A DNA stretch of 64,000 bases from Coriaria nepalensis (taxonomy: Eukaryota > Streptophyta > Magnoliopsida > Cucurbitales > Coriariaceae), in assembly GCA_027186245.1 (NCBI GenBank), contig CP114500.1, positions 6,644,001 to 6,708,000 of the forward strand, given 5' to 3'. A model generated the notes under the pieces. The model was not told the DNA's origin, did no database searches, and worked only from the letters and a program-made list of their open reading frames with translations. Of this stretch, positions 24,101-36,599 are shown one piece after another (positions within the stretch are counted from its first letter, which is position 1; each line of letters starts with the position of its first letter). Both the position numbers and the translations under genes were made by a program.

Positions 24101-24567
24101 TCCCTAGCTCTATATTTATGATACCAAATCATCAATTCTCAATATTAACCAAAATAACGAGAGTTACACTCTCATTCTTATTCTTAGTTAATGTTACCAA
24201 AATAACGTTAGTCGATGATGACACGAACACATAAATTATTTTAACAATGTTTATAAGAAAGTTTCTAGAACCCTTTTCATGAGCAACTTGGTTTGAAATG
24301 CTTACTATGTCAAACATGTATATAATTTACTTCCTCAGTTATTCTATTAAAAATAAATAAAAATTCAAAACCTATTTTCAAAATAGTTACCAAACCAATT
24401 GTCTCCCCATGTCATCATGTTGGGGGGGGGGGGGGGGGAACAGCTTTACCATTACACATTAAGACGACAAAAACAATATTAATTAATTAAAATCCACAGT
24501 GATCATTCTCTTATATGTCATCAGCTAGCTAGCAATTTAGTGAGGAAAATCAATCTTAGATAGATCT
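21150..24567. other. AT-rich intergenic DNA with simple repeats
   Basis: It contains an (AT)n run at about 23081-23100, A runs near 22221-22240 and a run of 17 G at 24422-24438. The final 200 bases are the likely promoter of the NF-YB gene. No coding region, tRNA or retroelement is recognisable. Confidence 0.55.
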
Positions 24568-24577
24568 TATATATATA
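24568..24577 (+). promoter_or_regulatory. TATA box of the NF-YB gene
   Basis: TATATATATA lies 58 bases before the ATG at 24636, with a short leader between them. Position and sequence fit a plant TATA box. Confidence 0.6.
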
Positions 24578-24635
24578 GCGACGTGTCTGTGTTTTACCGG
24601 AGAAAAAGAAAACCCTAGATCTTGTCATACAGATC

Positions 24636-25247
24636 ATGGTCGACAACATACGCCATAGTTCTTCTACTACTACTACTACCACTACTTCTTCATCACAACT
24701 TGAAGTTAGAGAAGGATTTAAGAACTATGATTTTATTATCAATGCTTCAAGTGATCAAGATGGAGAAGGATCTGGATCAGCAATGGTCTTCAAAGAGCAA
24801 GATGGGTTGCTTCCGATAGCAAATGTCGGAAGGATCATGAAGAAGATTTTACCCCCAAACGCGAAGATCTCAAAAGAAGCAAAAGAAACCATGCAAGAAT
24901 GTGTGTCTGAGTTCATAAGCTTTGTGACAGGCGAGGCTTCCGACAAGTGTTATAAAGAGAAGCGTAAGACTGTTAACGGCGACGATATTTGCTGGGCTAT
25001 GGCTTCTCTGGGTTTTGATGATTATTCTGATCCCTTGAAGAAGTATTTGCTTAGGTTTAGAGAGGTTGAAGGAGATCATAGATCAAGTACATCAGCATCA
25101 GCTCATCAACAATTTGGCAAAGGTACTAATAATAATAATATTCACAATTTTGATGATGATCATGATCACGAGGATCAACAGAAGAATGATAATCTTGGTA
25201 CTTACGGAATTTCCCAGAAAAGGAGTAAAAGACTTTGCAAGAAATGA
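24636..25247 (+). CDS. NF-YB5: NF-YB transcription factor subunit, NF-YB5-like, intronless, 203 aa
   Basis: NF-YB pairs with NF-YC through a histone fold; with NF-YA the trimer binds CCAAT boxes in the nucleus. The core runs from about residue 53 ([20 protein letters not shown]) through [20 protein letters not shown] and TGEASDKC to [20 protein letters not shown] and [10 protein letters not shown] near residue 145. Residue 80 is Lys where LEC1-type proteins have Asp (D55 of LEC1), so it is a non-LEC1 type. The exact core wording with [11 protein letters not shown] is closest to NF-YB5 in my memory. The N-terminus is Ser/Thr-rich. The tail is rich in Asn, Asp and His and ends in a basic RSKRLCKK. 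Most NF-YB genes of this group also lack introns. No neighbour suggests a shared pathway. Confidence 0.95.
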   Translation: MVDNIRHSSSTTTTTTTSSSQLEVREGFKNYDFIINASSDQDGEGSGSAMVFKEQDGLLPIANVGRIMKKILPPNAKISKEAKETMQECVSEFISFVTGEASDKCYKEKRKTVNGDDICWAMASLGFDDYSDPLKKYLLRFREVEGDHRSSTSASAHQQFGKGTNNNNIHNFDDDHDHEDQQKNDNLGTYGISQKRSKRLCKK

Positions 25248-27470
25248 TTTCTAGATTAAGCATGAATTGTTACTAAATTTCTGTTGCTGTAAATTATTGA
25301 TGCTAATGTCATATAAACAAGAATAATATTGTATGAAGGGGCAAGATGGGACCGATGGAGCTGTGCTTCCATCTTCTAATGTTTTAGCTTATTGTTTAAT
25401 GTCTTCTTCTTCTGTCCTGGGTTCTTAATTTTATCAATGGGGTTTGTAATTTGCTCCAGCTTTGAGTGAGTTTTTTTTTTTTTAAATGTGAAGTTGAAGT
25501 CAAGTACAGTCTATCTCATACTAAGTACTAGGTAAGGTATGATATGGTATGAAAAACTAGCTAGCATATGTTGCTTATTTCCAATTTTATAGATTCTATC
25601 TAAGGTAATTTAGGGTTGGGTTTGAGCTTAATTAGTCCTTATTATCTTGATTGTTCTTACATAGAGTTTTATTTTGCTTAGTTTGAGGGATACTACTTAT
25701 TATCAAAAGGTTTTTATTAATTGGGGGTCATCAATTTCCTAACAGTTTACAAGCAAGGAGAGTACTGGATCAGCAGAAGTAATTAGGGTTTCTTTAGCTA
25801 ACACTTAGATATCTTTTTTAAAATGAAAACTACTCAAATGAACCAAATACATAAAATTTCTTGTAAATCAGAACTAATATGTTGCCTAAATCTAACCATG
25901 TGTAGTCTATCTTTACCGTGAATGGATAAAACTTGTTTAAGTGCATTTACCTCTCAAACGTATTTGAGAGAAGATTCAATATTAATTTACACGCACATAT
26001 TTAGTGAGATCTATATATATATTAGGATCAATGAGTGAAATTTTTTTGAAGTGCATTTGAGATGAAAACAACTTGAAAGAGTTAGAGACACATTGTGGCT
26101 CTTTGGCTTAGATTGACCAAAGATGCTCAAAATTAGGAGAAAGCTAGAGTTGTGTACGAGAAAACCCTAGAATGGGGACCACCATTGTGGGTGCACAGCC
26201 TCCTAGGTTTGTCTCTTAAAAACCCATCAAGCCTTGATCATGCACCTTCCAACAGGTGCGGATTCCCCAAAAGTTGAGCCTTCTTGGGCGTAGCTAGGTT
26301 ATTAGACCAATAATAGACGACCAGAGATTTTTTTTTCCTCCTTTTTCTTGATGCGTCTTCAATTTGTTGGCTAACCATTTGAAATTTGAGTCATTGTCAA
26401 GTAAAATATTTCAACCATTCTCATTAATTTCAATCATTAATTTGAGTCATTGTCAAGTAAAATATTTCAACCATTCTCATTAATTTCAATCATTAAAATT
26501 AAGATGACTAATAATTATTCTTATTTAAATTTAGGTTACAAATTATTTATGGATCGGATTAATAGAAAAATCATAAGAATTAGGGAATTTTTTTTTTGAA
26601 CAAAAATATTCCTCATAGGAATTATGATTGAACCTGATTTACAAATTATTTATGAAAGAAATCTAGAATAAATTTTTTCTCGAAACAAATTATATCAATA
26701 TTTTATACAACTATTCATAATAAATATTTTAAAAATATATTATAATTCTCGTAAATTTACCCAATTTCAATTTAATTTATAAATCGGTATTTCGTGCTTA
26801 CATTTTAAATATTGTCTTACCAATTTATGTATATATAAAAGTTCATCGCCTTTGTTTAAGCAATGAGCTAGGTGGTCCAAGTCCATATTGATAAACATGT
26901 CTAGCTACGAACTACTTTAGTTTTCAACTTGAGCTTTAACAAAGCATTACAAATAGATCTCTCAAGCATCCATTTTTCTATGTCCAACATGTATAGTCTT
27001 GTTTAGGTGAACTAGAATCTAACTCTCTTCTTATTTAAGAAATCTACTCTCATAGAACATGATATGACCATTTATCTTTGAGACATTTGTATATATATGT
27101 ACGGTATATGGTTGATTAAATTTTATATTTATAGAGTGATGTTTTCTTAAATTTTGAAATTCAACTATTTTTTTCTTTAAAAATTGTATTATAATAAGTT
27201 ATGTACACAGTTATAATTACTAAATTTACGGTAAAATAAGTCTACCAAAAAAAAATGTATTTATCTAAGGAAAATAAAGAAATTAATAAATAAAGTAAAA
27301 GGTAGGTTTATCTGTAAATAATGAGGGTAAAAGAGTAAAACATAACAATTTAAGGGGGTCTAAGTATTTTTTTGATAGTTCGGGGGAGAGGCTAAACATC
27401 ATTTACGGAAAAACGTCATGTCATCATCCTTCGTCTTCCATCACTGTAAACTTACCGAACGCAGCAACTG
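25248..27470. other. AT-rich intergenic DNA
   Basis: The 3' UTR of the NF-YB gene is probably in the first 200 bases. The rest is AT-rich, with one perfect 56-bp tandem duplication (listed separately). No gene, RNA or transposon end is recognisable. Confidence 0.55.
26385..26496. repeat. Perfect 56-bp tandem duplication
   Basis: 26385-26440 and 26441-26496 read the same, each starting TTTGAGTCATTGTCAAGTAA. Identity suggests a recent slippage-type event or an assembly artefact. Confidence 0.92.
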
Positions 27471-27559
27471 ATGCCGCCTCATTCTTCATCTTTCTTGTTG
27501 CTCCTCACGTTCCTCTCCTTCTACTCAAATGGGCATATCGATCCAGACCCATTGCCGAG
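27471..27559 (+). other. Possible orphan first exon with a signal peptide
   Basis: An ATG at 27471 opens MPPHSSSFLLLLTFLSFYSN, a good secretory signal peptide shape, and reads on to GHIDPDPLPR, where a possible donor (AG|GTTGGT) sits at 27560. No following exon is recognisable before the minus-strand potassium transporter remnant at 27850. It may be a leftover of a secreted-protein gene or chance. Confidence 0.25.
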
Positions 27560-28639
27560 GTTGGTTTCCTTTCACATTCTCTTTAACTTACAAAACTTTC
27601 TCTATTTCCAATTTGCTCATTGCATATATGATCCTTATCATGCTTTGAGAAAAGTTTTCCACCATTTCTCTGTACTTCCTCTTAGAAATTAAGATGTGAA
27701 ACTAGAAGCAATAACAAACACTAGTAACTTCATTACACTACTCACTTCCTTACAAAAAAAGAACTCTTCTTGATAGGAAGCGATTTTTAAACCCAATTAC
27801 AAACACTGTAACTCCATTAATGCTTTTAAAGCTCACAAGTCATGCCCACTTATATCAAACGCTCTTGAGGAAGATCACAAAAACCTTTCACTCTGTCTGA
27901 AGTTTCTCTTCAAGATACTGTAAAGATAATTTACAAAAATCCTTTTCACTACATTTGCCCCTTTACGTGCCACGATTTCATTCTCCCCAACAAAATTCAC
28001 AATCCCATCTGCCCTTGCATTTTCCAAAACCTCAAATCTCTTTATCGACATCCGCTCTCTTCTTGCCATGATCAGCACCGTGCTTCAATTCCTCACTAGT
28101 TTTAGGTGACCCGGTAGTGATCCAAATCTCGTGTACAACAAACTCTTTCAACCTTTCGAACAAAGCAATCTCGAAATCCACCTCCTCGTTTCTTACATCC
28201 GTGTATCCATATCTTTCAACACATCTAAAGACAGAGGTCTCTAGGCTCTTCTCGAGTGAAAAAGAAGCATTCTTCGTACGGAACTTTCCTGAGGGCAATG
28301 CCTTAATGGTCACAAAGACAAGGACTTTGTGCAAAGCGGGGACGTTTTCTAGGCAATGTTTGAAAATCGGAGGGATGCCTTGAACAAGGCCCGAGTAAAA
28401 TAAGGCGACATGTACTCGAAGAAGCCTAGGGGTTAGCTGTGATGATTTTTAGTCGTTATGATATTTTATGCTCGCGTTCGTGGAAATACTTTCTTTTATA
28501 GACGTCGTTCCAAATGAACATGATGGTCACAAGAACATGGTCATAAGGGAAGCTAAGCTGATCATTCTGTAAACTTGTATAGGACCATACTTAAGTAGAC
28601 TATCTCTATAGAAAATGTTGTAAATCAATCTTGTTTAGA

Positions 28640-29345
28640 TTTATTATTTTCTTTTTTATAGATTATTCATTTATTTAGTCTTCAATTTTAGGTCTAATCA
28701 ATATTCAAGATTCTCATCTAATTAAAATAGAATGTAAAAGATAATAAAGTAAATCAATACAAAAGTTATAGTGGTTTACTTATAAAGAAAAAAACGATCA
28801 ATCATATGTTATATTTACTCAAAGTTCTGGAAAATCAAACGAAACTTGTTTGCACTAATGATGATATTATCCGATTACAAACCAACAGTTTTAATCACAA
28901 ATCATATATTACTATACAAACTGAAATCAACCAAAGATTAACTATGAATAACACTAGAGGAGTCGCACTCAAAAATAAAAAAATACTTATTAAGCATAGA
29001 CCTCAGATTTGTATTAATAATCTTAAGAAATTCAACGAGAAGATAATAACATACAATGATCATGCAATAGGTAAGATCAAGAATCACATAATCAAACTAA
29101 GAAGAATGAGATTGCATGGAGAAGAAGAATTATAGTCACATCTCACAGAGAAGGAGGCGCTCGGATTCGGCTGAGGAAGACACCAAAATGAATCATAGCC
29201 TAAGTGAATGGGTTATGTCACTTAAGTAGTGACCCGGCTCGGTATCCGTTCCTACGACTTGGCAGCATAAGTGGGTTTCGGGCTTGAGATCGAAAATGGC
29301 AATCCATTTAATAAGAGAATGGGCTAACCAGATTTTGGGCTCACC
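28640..29345 (-). repeat. Left LTR (3' LTR) of the copia element
   Basis: Closely similar to 30680-31358 over about 680 bases with many point differences and small indels. Shared landmarks include TTCAATTTTAGGTCTAATCA near the start and AGTGACCCGGCTCGGTA at about 29228 and 31259. Divergence implies an old insertion. Ends are approximate. The 109-codon frame inside (28806-29135) is not a gene. Confidence 0.8.
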
Positions 29346-30679
29346 CCAAATCCAACTACATGCTACATCTTGAGCTAATAAATCTCGTATCATCACTAGT
29401 ACCCCAACTGTTCTTATCTTGGAAGTCCCTTATAGCCCGAATTCAATAGTGTCACCCCATGTGAACTAAGTTCAAACAGTAAATAACTTTGTCATAGTAA
29501 TAACCTTAGTTCTCATATCTGAAAGATTTTCCTCAGTTTGAACTTTGGATATATAAATTGTCCCAAAAGTAATCGATCTCGAACATAGTGATATTTAACA
29601 TTCACATGTTTTGTACATTCATGATGAACAAGATTTTTACTTAAATGAATAGTTGATTGACTATCTGAGAAAAATTGTACAGATTCCTTCAAGAATATTG
29701 TCTTCTTTCAAAAATCATTGTAACCATATTACCTTTTTAAAAATATCAGTTATAGCCATATACTCAGCCTCAGTTGATGAGAGAACAACTAATAGTTGTA
29801 ACTGAGTCTTCTAAATTATGCAATTCCCTCTAAGAAGGAATTGATAAGAGGTCGTTGATGTCATTGTATCACCATCACCTGCAAAATCAAAATATACAAA
29901 ACCAACTAGATTTAAATCATTAGTCCACTTAAAAACAATTTAACCCAAGATTACAAGTACTACTAATAGACCATAATAACCATTTTAAAGCCAACCAATT
30001 ATCGTATCCCAGATTTAACATGAACCTATTTTTCCTTTTGATTTACATATTAGCAACATGTCATATACATAAATCAATAAGGAAATAGGAGTATCATCAA
30101 CACATTAATAGTAAAAACAACAATCAAATATGCTGCTTTTAAACCCTATACTAAGTATAAATTTGTCAAATCTCTTATACCATTGCCTAGGAAATTATTT
30201 GAGATCAAATAATAATTTATTTAGCAAACAAACATATTTAGGGTGTACTTTATTGATAAAATCAGCAGATTGGTTCGTATAAATAATTTCATCTAATCCA
30301 CCATGAAGAAAAGCAGTTTTAACATCCATTTGTTCTAATTCTAAATTATAATATGCAATTAGAGATAACATAATTTGAATTATTTTAAACTTAACTATAG
30401 GCGAATAAATCTCATGAAAATCAACACTCTCCTTTTGTGTAAAGCCTTTGGCTATAAGCTTAGTCTTATACTTAGAAGGGTCGTTAGAAGTCATACATTC
30501 TTTAATCTTGAATATCCACTTACAGTCAATTAACCTTTATTTGTCTGATTTTGGCACCAAATTTCAAGTTTTGTTTGCGACTAGAGATTCCATCTTTTCT
30601 TCCATTGCAGAAAACCACTTCTTGCTTTCTTTATTGATTGCAGCCCCATAGTCAACAGGTTTCTTATCCATAATCTCAT

Positions 30680-31358
30680 ATTTATTATTTTTTTCTTTAT
30701 AGATTATTCATTTCTCTAGTTTTCAATTTTAGGTCTAATCAACATTCAAGATTCTCATCTAACTAAAATAGAATGTAAAAGGTAGTAAAGTAAATCAACA
30801 CAAAGAATTATAGTTGTTCACCTATAAAAATCAAAATGATCAAGCATAGGATACATCTACTCCGAGCTCTGGAAAACCGAGCGAAACTCGTGTGCACTAG
30901 TGATAATATTATCCGATTACAAACTAATAGTTTCAGTCACAAATCACATACTATTATGCAAACTGAAATCAACCAGAGATTAACCACGAATTATTAGGAG
31001 TCACACTCAAAGATCAACACTGACCAAACATAAACCTCATATCTGGATAAATAATTTCAAGAAATCAAAGGAGAAGATAATACCATACAATAATCATGCA
31101 ATAGATAAGATCAAGTATCACATAATCAAATCAAGAATTATGAGATTGCATGAAGAAGAAGAATCTTAGTCGCATCTCACAGAGGAGGTGCTCGGATTCG
31201 GTCAAGGAAGACAACAAAATGAATTATACTCTAAGTGAATGGGTTATGTAATTTAAGTAGTGACCCGGCTCGGTACCTGTTCCTATGACCCATTAGAATA
31301 AGTGGGTTTTGAACTTAAAACTCAAAATGACAACCCATTAATAAGAACCTGGGAAACA
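30680..31358 (-). repeat. Right LTR (5' LTR) of the copia element
   Basis: Partner of the left repeat. Its outer end reads TGTTTCCCAGG on the minus strand, a good LTR start, immediately beside transporter coding sequence. The possible 5-base flank CATGT (31359-31363) has no clean match at the left end, so a target-site duplication is not proven. Confidence 0.75.
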
Positions 31359-32945
31359 CATGTGAGGGATTGTTGAATTACCGAAAAGGTCCCGGATATT
31401 AACGCTTGGCTTGCTATGATTGCAGCCGGTACTGCTACCACAAACATCGGCCAGTAAACTGCATCTGCATCAAAATATACGTAAGTAAATACTAACCATT
31501 TTGTTTACGTCATTCATTAGAATATATATAATATTATCAAATTACTTTCGGATTCTAAAACCGGTTCCTATTTTCCGTGAAACCAATCACTTTGCAAATA
31601 GATTGACTAAACATGGTGTTGGCAGATCTCAAGATTTAATTGCTCGGGTGTAGCTTCTTATTAGTTTTACTTGATCTGTGTTTTGGGATAGGTTGTTCAG
31701 AAATTGCTATCTTAAATCTTAATAAATTTTGAGCTTGCTTTCCAAAATATATATGTGTGTGTGTACATAATACATACGTGGAATGGATTTGAAGAAAGTA
31801 TCAGAGACAAGATCATTGTGCTTGGAAAGGAAGGCGGCTTGTCCGGTATATGCAAGAACTAGAGACGGATAGACAACCGAACACATACTTAATTGTATGG
31901 ACTTGAGTGAGAAGTGGCCCAGATCAGCAAATAGGGCTTCAGCTCCTGCAAGGCAGCTTGTCTAGTGAGAAAATAATTATTAGAATATGAAGTGGATGTG
32001 ATTATGAACTGGACCTGTTACGGCTCAGACTATGCCACCTAGGGAAATCCAATCTTCTTGTTTCTGCGGAAATATTCTACTATGAATTTAGGGTTTAGAG
32101 CTTTGATGATACTGGGATCGTACTTGATGTAGTTGTAGGCCATGGCGGCAATGGATACAAACCAGATTGAGATGATTGGAGCAAAACTGTATCCGACCTT
32201 TTCAGTTCCGAATTGTTGTATGAAGAATAAGATAATCAAGATGACCACCGATATCCAAACAACTACATCTGTGAATGAACAACAAACATAAATTGTTCAT
32301 TAGCCGGTTGTTGCAGAAGCTTAAGTTATTCGAAAATGCTAGTATGAAAGGGTGGTTATCCATCTCATAGAAATCGTTTCACATATCAGCATACAAGTAT
32401 ACCTTGTGTTATGGAAGGTGAAGACCCCTTGTTACCTCCGACCGCCGATAAAACTGCCATCAAGTTAAGAGGCAAGGTTAAATTTTATTCAAATTGCAAG
32501 TCGTTAAAAAGAAAAAAAAGAAAAAGAAAAAAAGACTTGAAATGCAAATATTACTCTCTTCAACTTATTTGTGCAGAAAGTACCTGAAGTAGAAGGAGTA
32601 GCAACGCCATCACCAATAACCATAGAAGATCCTTGCTTCATGTCGAGGAGAAGGAAAATCTTGGCAAAATAAGTCTTCTCTAGAGTACTCGTAAGACTTG
32701 ATGCCCACATAAGACGATTACTCGATTGCTCTAGCTTGTAACTCGAAACATCCGTGTCTTCAACTTGTTGATTCGGCACCAAACTGATCTTTGCGTGCTG
32801 ACATAGAAGGGAGTACAAAGCAAAGGCCCATCTTACAAACATCTTATCTCGCGTCGGATCAATTCTTTCGTAAGAAAAGCGTAAGTATATTCCAAAATGA
32901 ATCAGAGTGATTATATGTGAAAATTGGTTTCGAGAATCCGTCATA

Positions 32946-33479
32946 GTATATTGTCTGAGAATTCAGAGAGACAAAGCAAAACAAGATTCCTGGATAAACT
33001 GATTGATTGATGAAGAAAGAAGAAAAAGAAAAAGAAAAGGAGGAAGAAGTAGAGTCGTAACTAGTTGACAATGAAGGGTGGTCAACTACATGAAAAGCCT
33101 GTTGACATATGGTCAGAAATTCATTTGTTTGTTGATTTTGCTAACTTGACTCCCATTTAGTGTATTTTTCAGCACTAATTTGACCAAATCAAACTAATAA
33201 TCCAATGCATCATTTTCCACTTATTAATCATGTTTCTTATATTTATAATTTGAGTAAGCATAGTTATAATTTAAAAAAATGGCTACGTAATATCATTATA
33301 ATTATAAATATTATTTATTTACATCATATTCTATTATCACATTACAAGTTGATACACAATTTCATATATCAAGATGCAACTATCATTTAATTATCAAAAT
33401 TTTTGAGAAAGAACTTTCTTAAGATAATAAATCACAACAAAACTGCCTTCTTCGATCTTACAAATGCTACAACTGATTC
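32946..33479. other. AT-rich spacer between the two potassium transporter remnants
   Basis: This is where the 5' exons of copy A should be, but I find no match to the GDIG membrane segment seen in copy B. Only AT-rich DNA is present. Confidence 0.5.
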
Positions 33480-36400
33480 TTCATTCTTTAATTATAGACT
33501 AAGCTTGGTTAAAGCTCATAAGTCGTGCCTACTTTTAGCATTCGCACTTGAGGAATATAAAAAACCCTTTCACACTGTCAAATTCCTCTTCAAGATGTTA
33601 TAGAAATAATCAACAAAAATACTCCTCACCAAATTTGCTCATTTCCTTGCAACTATTTCATTCTCACCCACAAAATGAACAACACCATTACTATATGCTT
33701 TTGCCACCACCTCGATCTCTTTCGTTAACTCCTCTTTCCACACGGGACTCACCACCACCCCCGGAAGAAATATAGTATTCATTCATCATAAAATCCTTCA
33801 GTTTCTCAATCAGTACACTCTCAAAAGTTTGTTTCTCATCGCAGATATCTGTATAACCATACCAGCGATGCATCAAAATATGTTGAGTTCTTTAAGCTTG
33901 ATTATTTAAAAGAAGAAGCACTTCTCGCTCGGAGCTTTGCTTACGGGCAAAGATTTAATTGTCAAAAAAATAAGGACTTCGTGTAAGGTGGGATGTCTTG
34001 AAAGAACATCATAATGTTTGAAAATTGGAGGGATGTCATGAACAAGTTTAGAGTAAAACAATGCAAGGCCGGGTACCCTACAAGGCTTAGTGTTTTTAAC
34101 AATGCATGACCATCTTGAGAGATCCCTTTTCTTGCTCGTAAATATATTTTCTTCGGAAAACGTCGTTCCAAACGAACATCATGGTCATGAGAACAGCTGC
34201 AAAAGCCCAAGGAAGATATCCTCCTTCTGGGAATTTGAATAGGACTGAATTTAGATAAACTAGCTCAATCAGATTATGATAACTTAAACGAGTATGAATA
34301 TTATGTGCGCTGTTCATATCATGATCATGATGATCATGATGAGGATCATGAAGCCTGATGTAAGAAACATCACAAATACCACTGCCATACCTGCATGTGG
34401 ATAAACAAAAATCGTAATTAGTTTGATTTCCATAATTGGTTAAGATGATTAATGAAAGTAAACAGTTACCGTAGGCATTGCTGAGAGTAATGGTGTCTCT
34501 AAATGTTAGTGTGACTATCAAACAAGCAATCATCACAATGTAATCAATTTCTGGAATGTAAACTTGTACTTCACATTTAGGTGAAGTCTGCACAATTTTT
34601 ACAGTAGAGAAACACCCTAATGAGAGGAATTGTTGAATGATCGAGAATGTCCCCATTATTAAGGTTTGACTTGCTCTGATCGCCTCCAGTACTGCCACCA
34701 CAAACATCGGCCAATAAACCGGCTTTGCATATAAAAATTGAACATTTCAGTCACGTAGTTAATCAGATCATAAAATGAATCAACATTGGAGTACTTGTTA
34801 TGGAGACAAAATTGTGCACCCAGACAAACCATTACGGTACTGCTACATAAGCTAGACCTGAAAATGGTGTAAGGGTTAATGACTTATGAGGCAGCACTCT
34901 AATGGCTTGGTGCATAACTTTCTGTTAGCATAGTGTTCATACAAGAATCACTTTTCGTTATGATACTAAGTTTAATTTGATAGTAGGATACTACGTACTT
35001 GGTATGGATTTGAAGACAGCATCTGAGACCAGATCATTGTTCTTTCGGAGACAGGAGGCCTGTCTGGTATATTTAAGAAGGAGAACGGGATAGACGACCC
35101 TCACATATGCTTATTGGTATGGACTTTTACCGAGAAGGGACCAACGTCAGCAAATAGAGCTTCGGCTCCAATCGTGGCTAGCACCGTGCCCCCAAGGAAA
35201 ATCCAGTCCTCCTTTTTGTTTATTTGGAAATAGTCTATGATGTAGTAACGGTTTAGAGCTTTGATAACTAATGGATCGTACTTAATGAAGTTGTAGAGGC
35301 CGATCAAAGCAATGAATAAGAACCAGATAGAGATGATGGGAGCAAAACTATAGCCAACTTTTTCGGTCCCCAATCTTTGTATCACAAACAAGAGAAACAA
35401 GATTGCTACTGATATCCACACGACAGCGTCTGTACATACATTTATATATATCAACAACATACATGTATGTATATATAAGTAATTAATTCATGAATCTTTG
35501 TATCACTATGTACATTAAGCAAAATTATCTAATGCATCTAGTGCTTGCAATCCTTATGAGAGGACATAGAGGATCCCAGTTGATGGCTCCAACTCAACTC
35601 TCTTAAGAAGATTACGTACATCCGATGCATGAAGTACAGTTCTCGGTACATTATACGTACCTTGCGTCATTGAAGGTGAAATTCCCTTGATACCTCCAAC
35701 AGTTGATAAAACTACGATTAAATCGATAGAGAAAATTAGTGACTAAATTGCAATTAAGCAAAATCAAAATTAATAAGACCAAAAAATCCAAATTGCTTGT
35801 GCTAATCAATGAAATTGTTTACCTGAAATGCGAGGAGTGAGGATGCCATCAGCAATAACCATGGAAGTTCAAAGCATTGTAGCAAAGAGAATAAAAACCT
35901 TAACAAAGTGGCAATTCTCTAGCAGACTTTTAAGACCTGACGCTCTCTCGGCATGCTTGCTCAGTAAATCAAGCTTGTAATTCGATACATCGGTGTCTTC
36001 TACTTGTTCATTCAGGACCAAACTGATCTTCGCATGTCGGCATATGAGGGAGTACAATGCAATCAAGCTAGTAATTCGATACATCGGTGTCTTCTGCCTG
36101 TTCATTCTGGACCAAACCGATCTTCGCATGTTTGCATATGAGGGTGTACAACGCAAACATTCCTCCTACATAAGAGTTTCGATACGATAACTAATAGTTT
36201 ATTCTGAATTCTGACCTTAACTTTGTTTTAGGATGATAATTATATATGTACTTCACCGTTATCCGTTACCTGTAAGACGAAGATGACATATTTAACTACG
36301 GGAATCAAGGTGATAGTGTAAATGATCAAAGAGAGTACACCAAGAATGTAATCGTTATGCTTTATCCTGTACGGAAACGTGCTTGCATATACATATAGAG

Positions 36401-36599
36401 GCGATTTTCCGATATCTCCCTACACAATTCCAAGACTTTGGAATGCCAAATGCAAGACGACCGACCACCCTAATTCCTACAGGGCTACAATGCAAAACAT
36501 TTCAATTCATCATCATCATCATCTATATATATATATGTATAAATAATGAGTTAGATAGGCGCGTACCTTAGGGCGATTAGTAGAAAACTTTTCTTCCAT
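33480..36599 (-). pseudogene. HAK5: HAK/KUP/KT potassium transporter copy B, HAK5-like, disabled
   Basis: It is more complete than copy A. Exon 1 36567-36599 (MEEKFSTNRPK) joins in phase to exon 2 36270-36476. That exon reads HLAFQSLGIV, then a stop (TAG, 36422-36420), then [20 protein letters not shown] and [20 protein letters not shown]; relatives have Tyr at the stop. The next exon carries a 94-bp tandem duplication (35969-36156) that breaks the frame. Further pieces are ICRHAKISLVLNEQVEDTDV, FVIQRLGTEKVGYSFAPIIS (35460-35101), MFVVAVLEAIRASQTLIMGT through VYIPEIDYIVMIACLIV (34707-34460), IELVYLNSVLFKFPEGGYLP and VLMTMMFVWNDVFRRKYIYE (about 34280-34120), and a worn C-terminal domain (about 33990-33500). 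Tandem arrangement with copy A indicates an old local duplication. Confidence 0.88.
35969..36156. repeat. 94-bp tandem duplication inside transporter copy B
   Basis: Units 35969-36062 and 36063-36156 each start TCAAGCT(T/A)GTAATTCGATA and differ at roughly one base in ten. Because 94 is not a multiple of three, the duplication shifts the frame of the ALYSLICRHAK exon. Confidence 0.92.

Larger units (their letters stand above)
28620..31358 (-). mobile_element. Ty1/copia LTR retrotransposon remnant inserted in the potassium transporter
   Basis: Two similar direct repeats flank an internal part on the minus strand. The internal part includes a reverse transcriptase piece (30494-30195) with LIAKGFTQKESVDFHEIYSP and LELEQMDVKTAFLHGGLDE. 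Upstream of it is a WFSAMEEKMESL-like stretch (about 30580-30650), and an RNase H-like EAEYMAI stretch lies near 29760-29790. Frames are broken, and most of gag, protease and integrase is absent. The right end TG..., read on the minus strand, begins at about 31358, directly after transporter codons SLTC. The left end abuts transporter codons at about 28620. Confidence 0.85.
27850..32945 (-). pseudogene. HAK5: HAK/KUP/KT potassium transporter copy A, HAK5-like, split by a copia element
   Basis: HAK/KUP proteins move potassium across the plasma membrane. Reading leftward, pieces are TRDKMFVRWAFALYSLLCQH with ISLVPNQQVEDTDVSSYKLE and SMVIGDGVATPS (32945-32580), AVLSAVGGNKGSS (about 32420-32455), FFIQQFGTEKVGYSFAPIIS (32275-32039), [12 protein letters not shown] (about 31900-31950), [20 protein letters not shown] (31780-31870) and PMFVVAVPAAIIASQALISG up to SLTC (31465-31364). 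Then a copia element sits at 28620-31358. Beyond it the gene resumes with EIVYLSMVLYKFTE (about 28560-28605), VTIMFIWNDVY, and the C-terminal cytosolic domain with SLETSVFRCVERYGYTDVRN (28334-27850). Roughly 100 residues between SLTC and EIVY are missing. The first two membrane segments are also absent, and FRRNKKIGFP ends in a stop. It cannot make a full transporter. Confidence 0.88.

Noticed and set aside
24422..24438. Run of 17 G (and a C run at about 156-168)
   Set aside because: Homopolymers of this kind are common sequencing or assembly problem sites. The single run is unlikely to form a quadruplex array of interest.
28806..29135. 109-codon open frame on the plus strand
   Set aside because: It lies wholly inside the left LTR of the copia element, and the other LTR copy does not keep it open.
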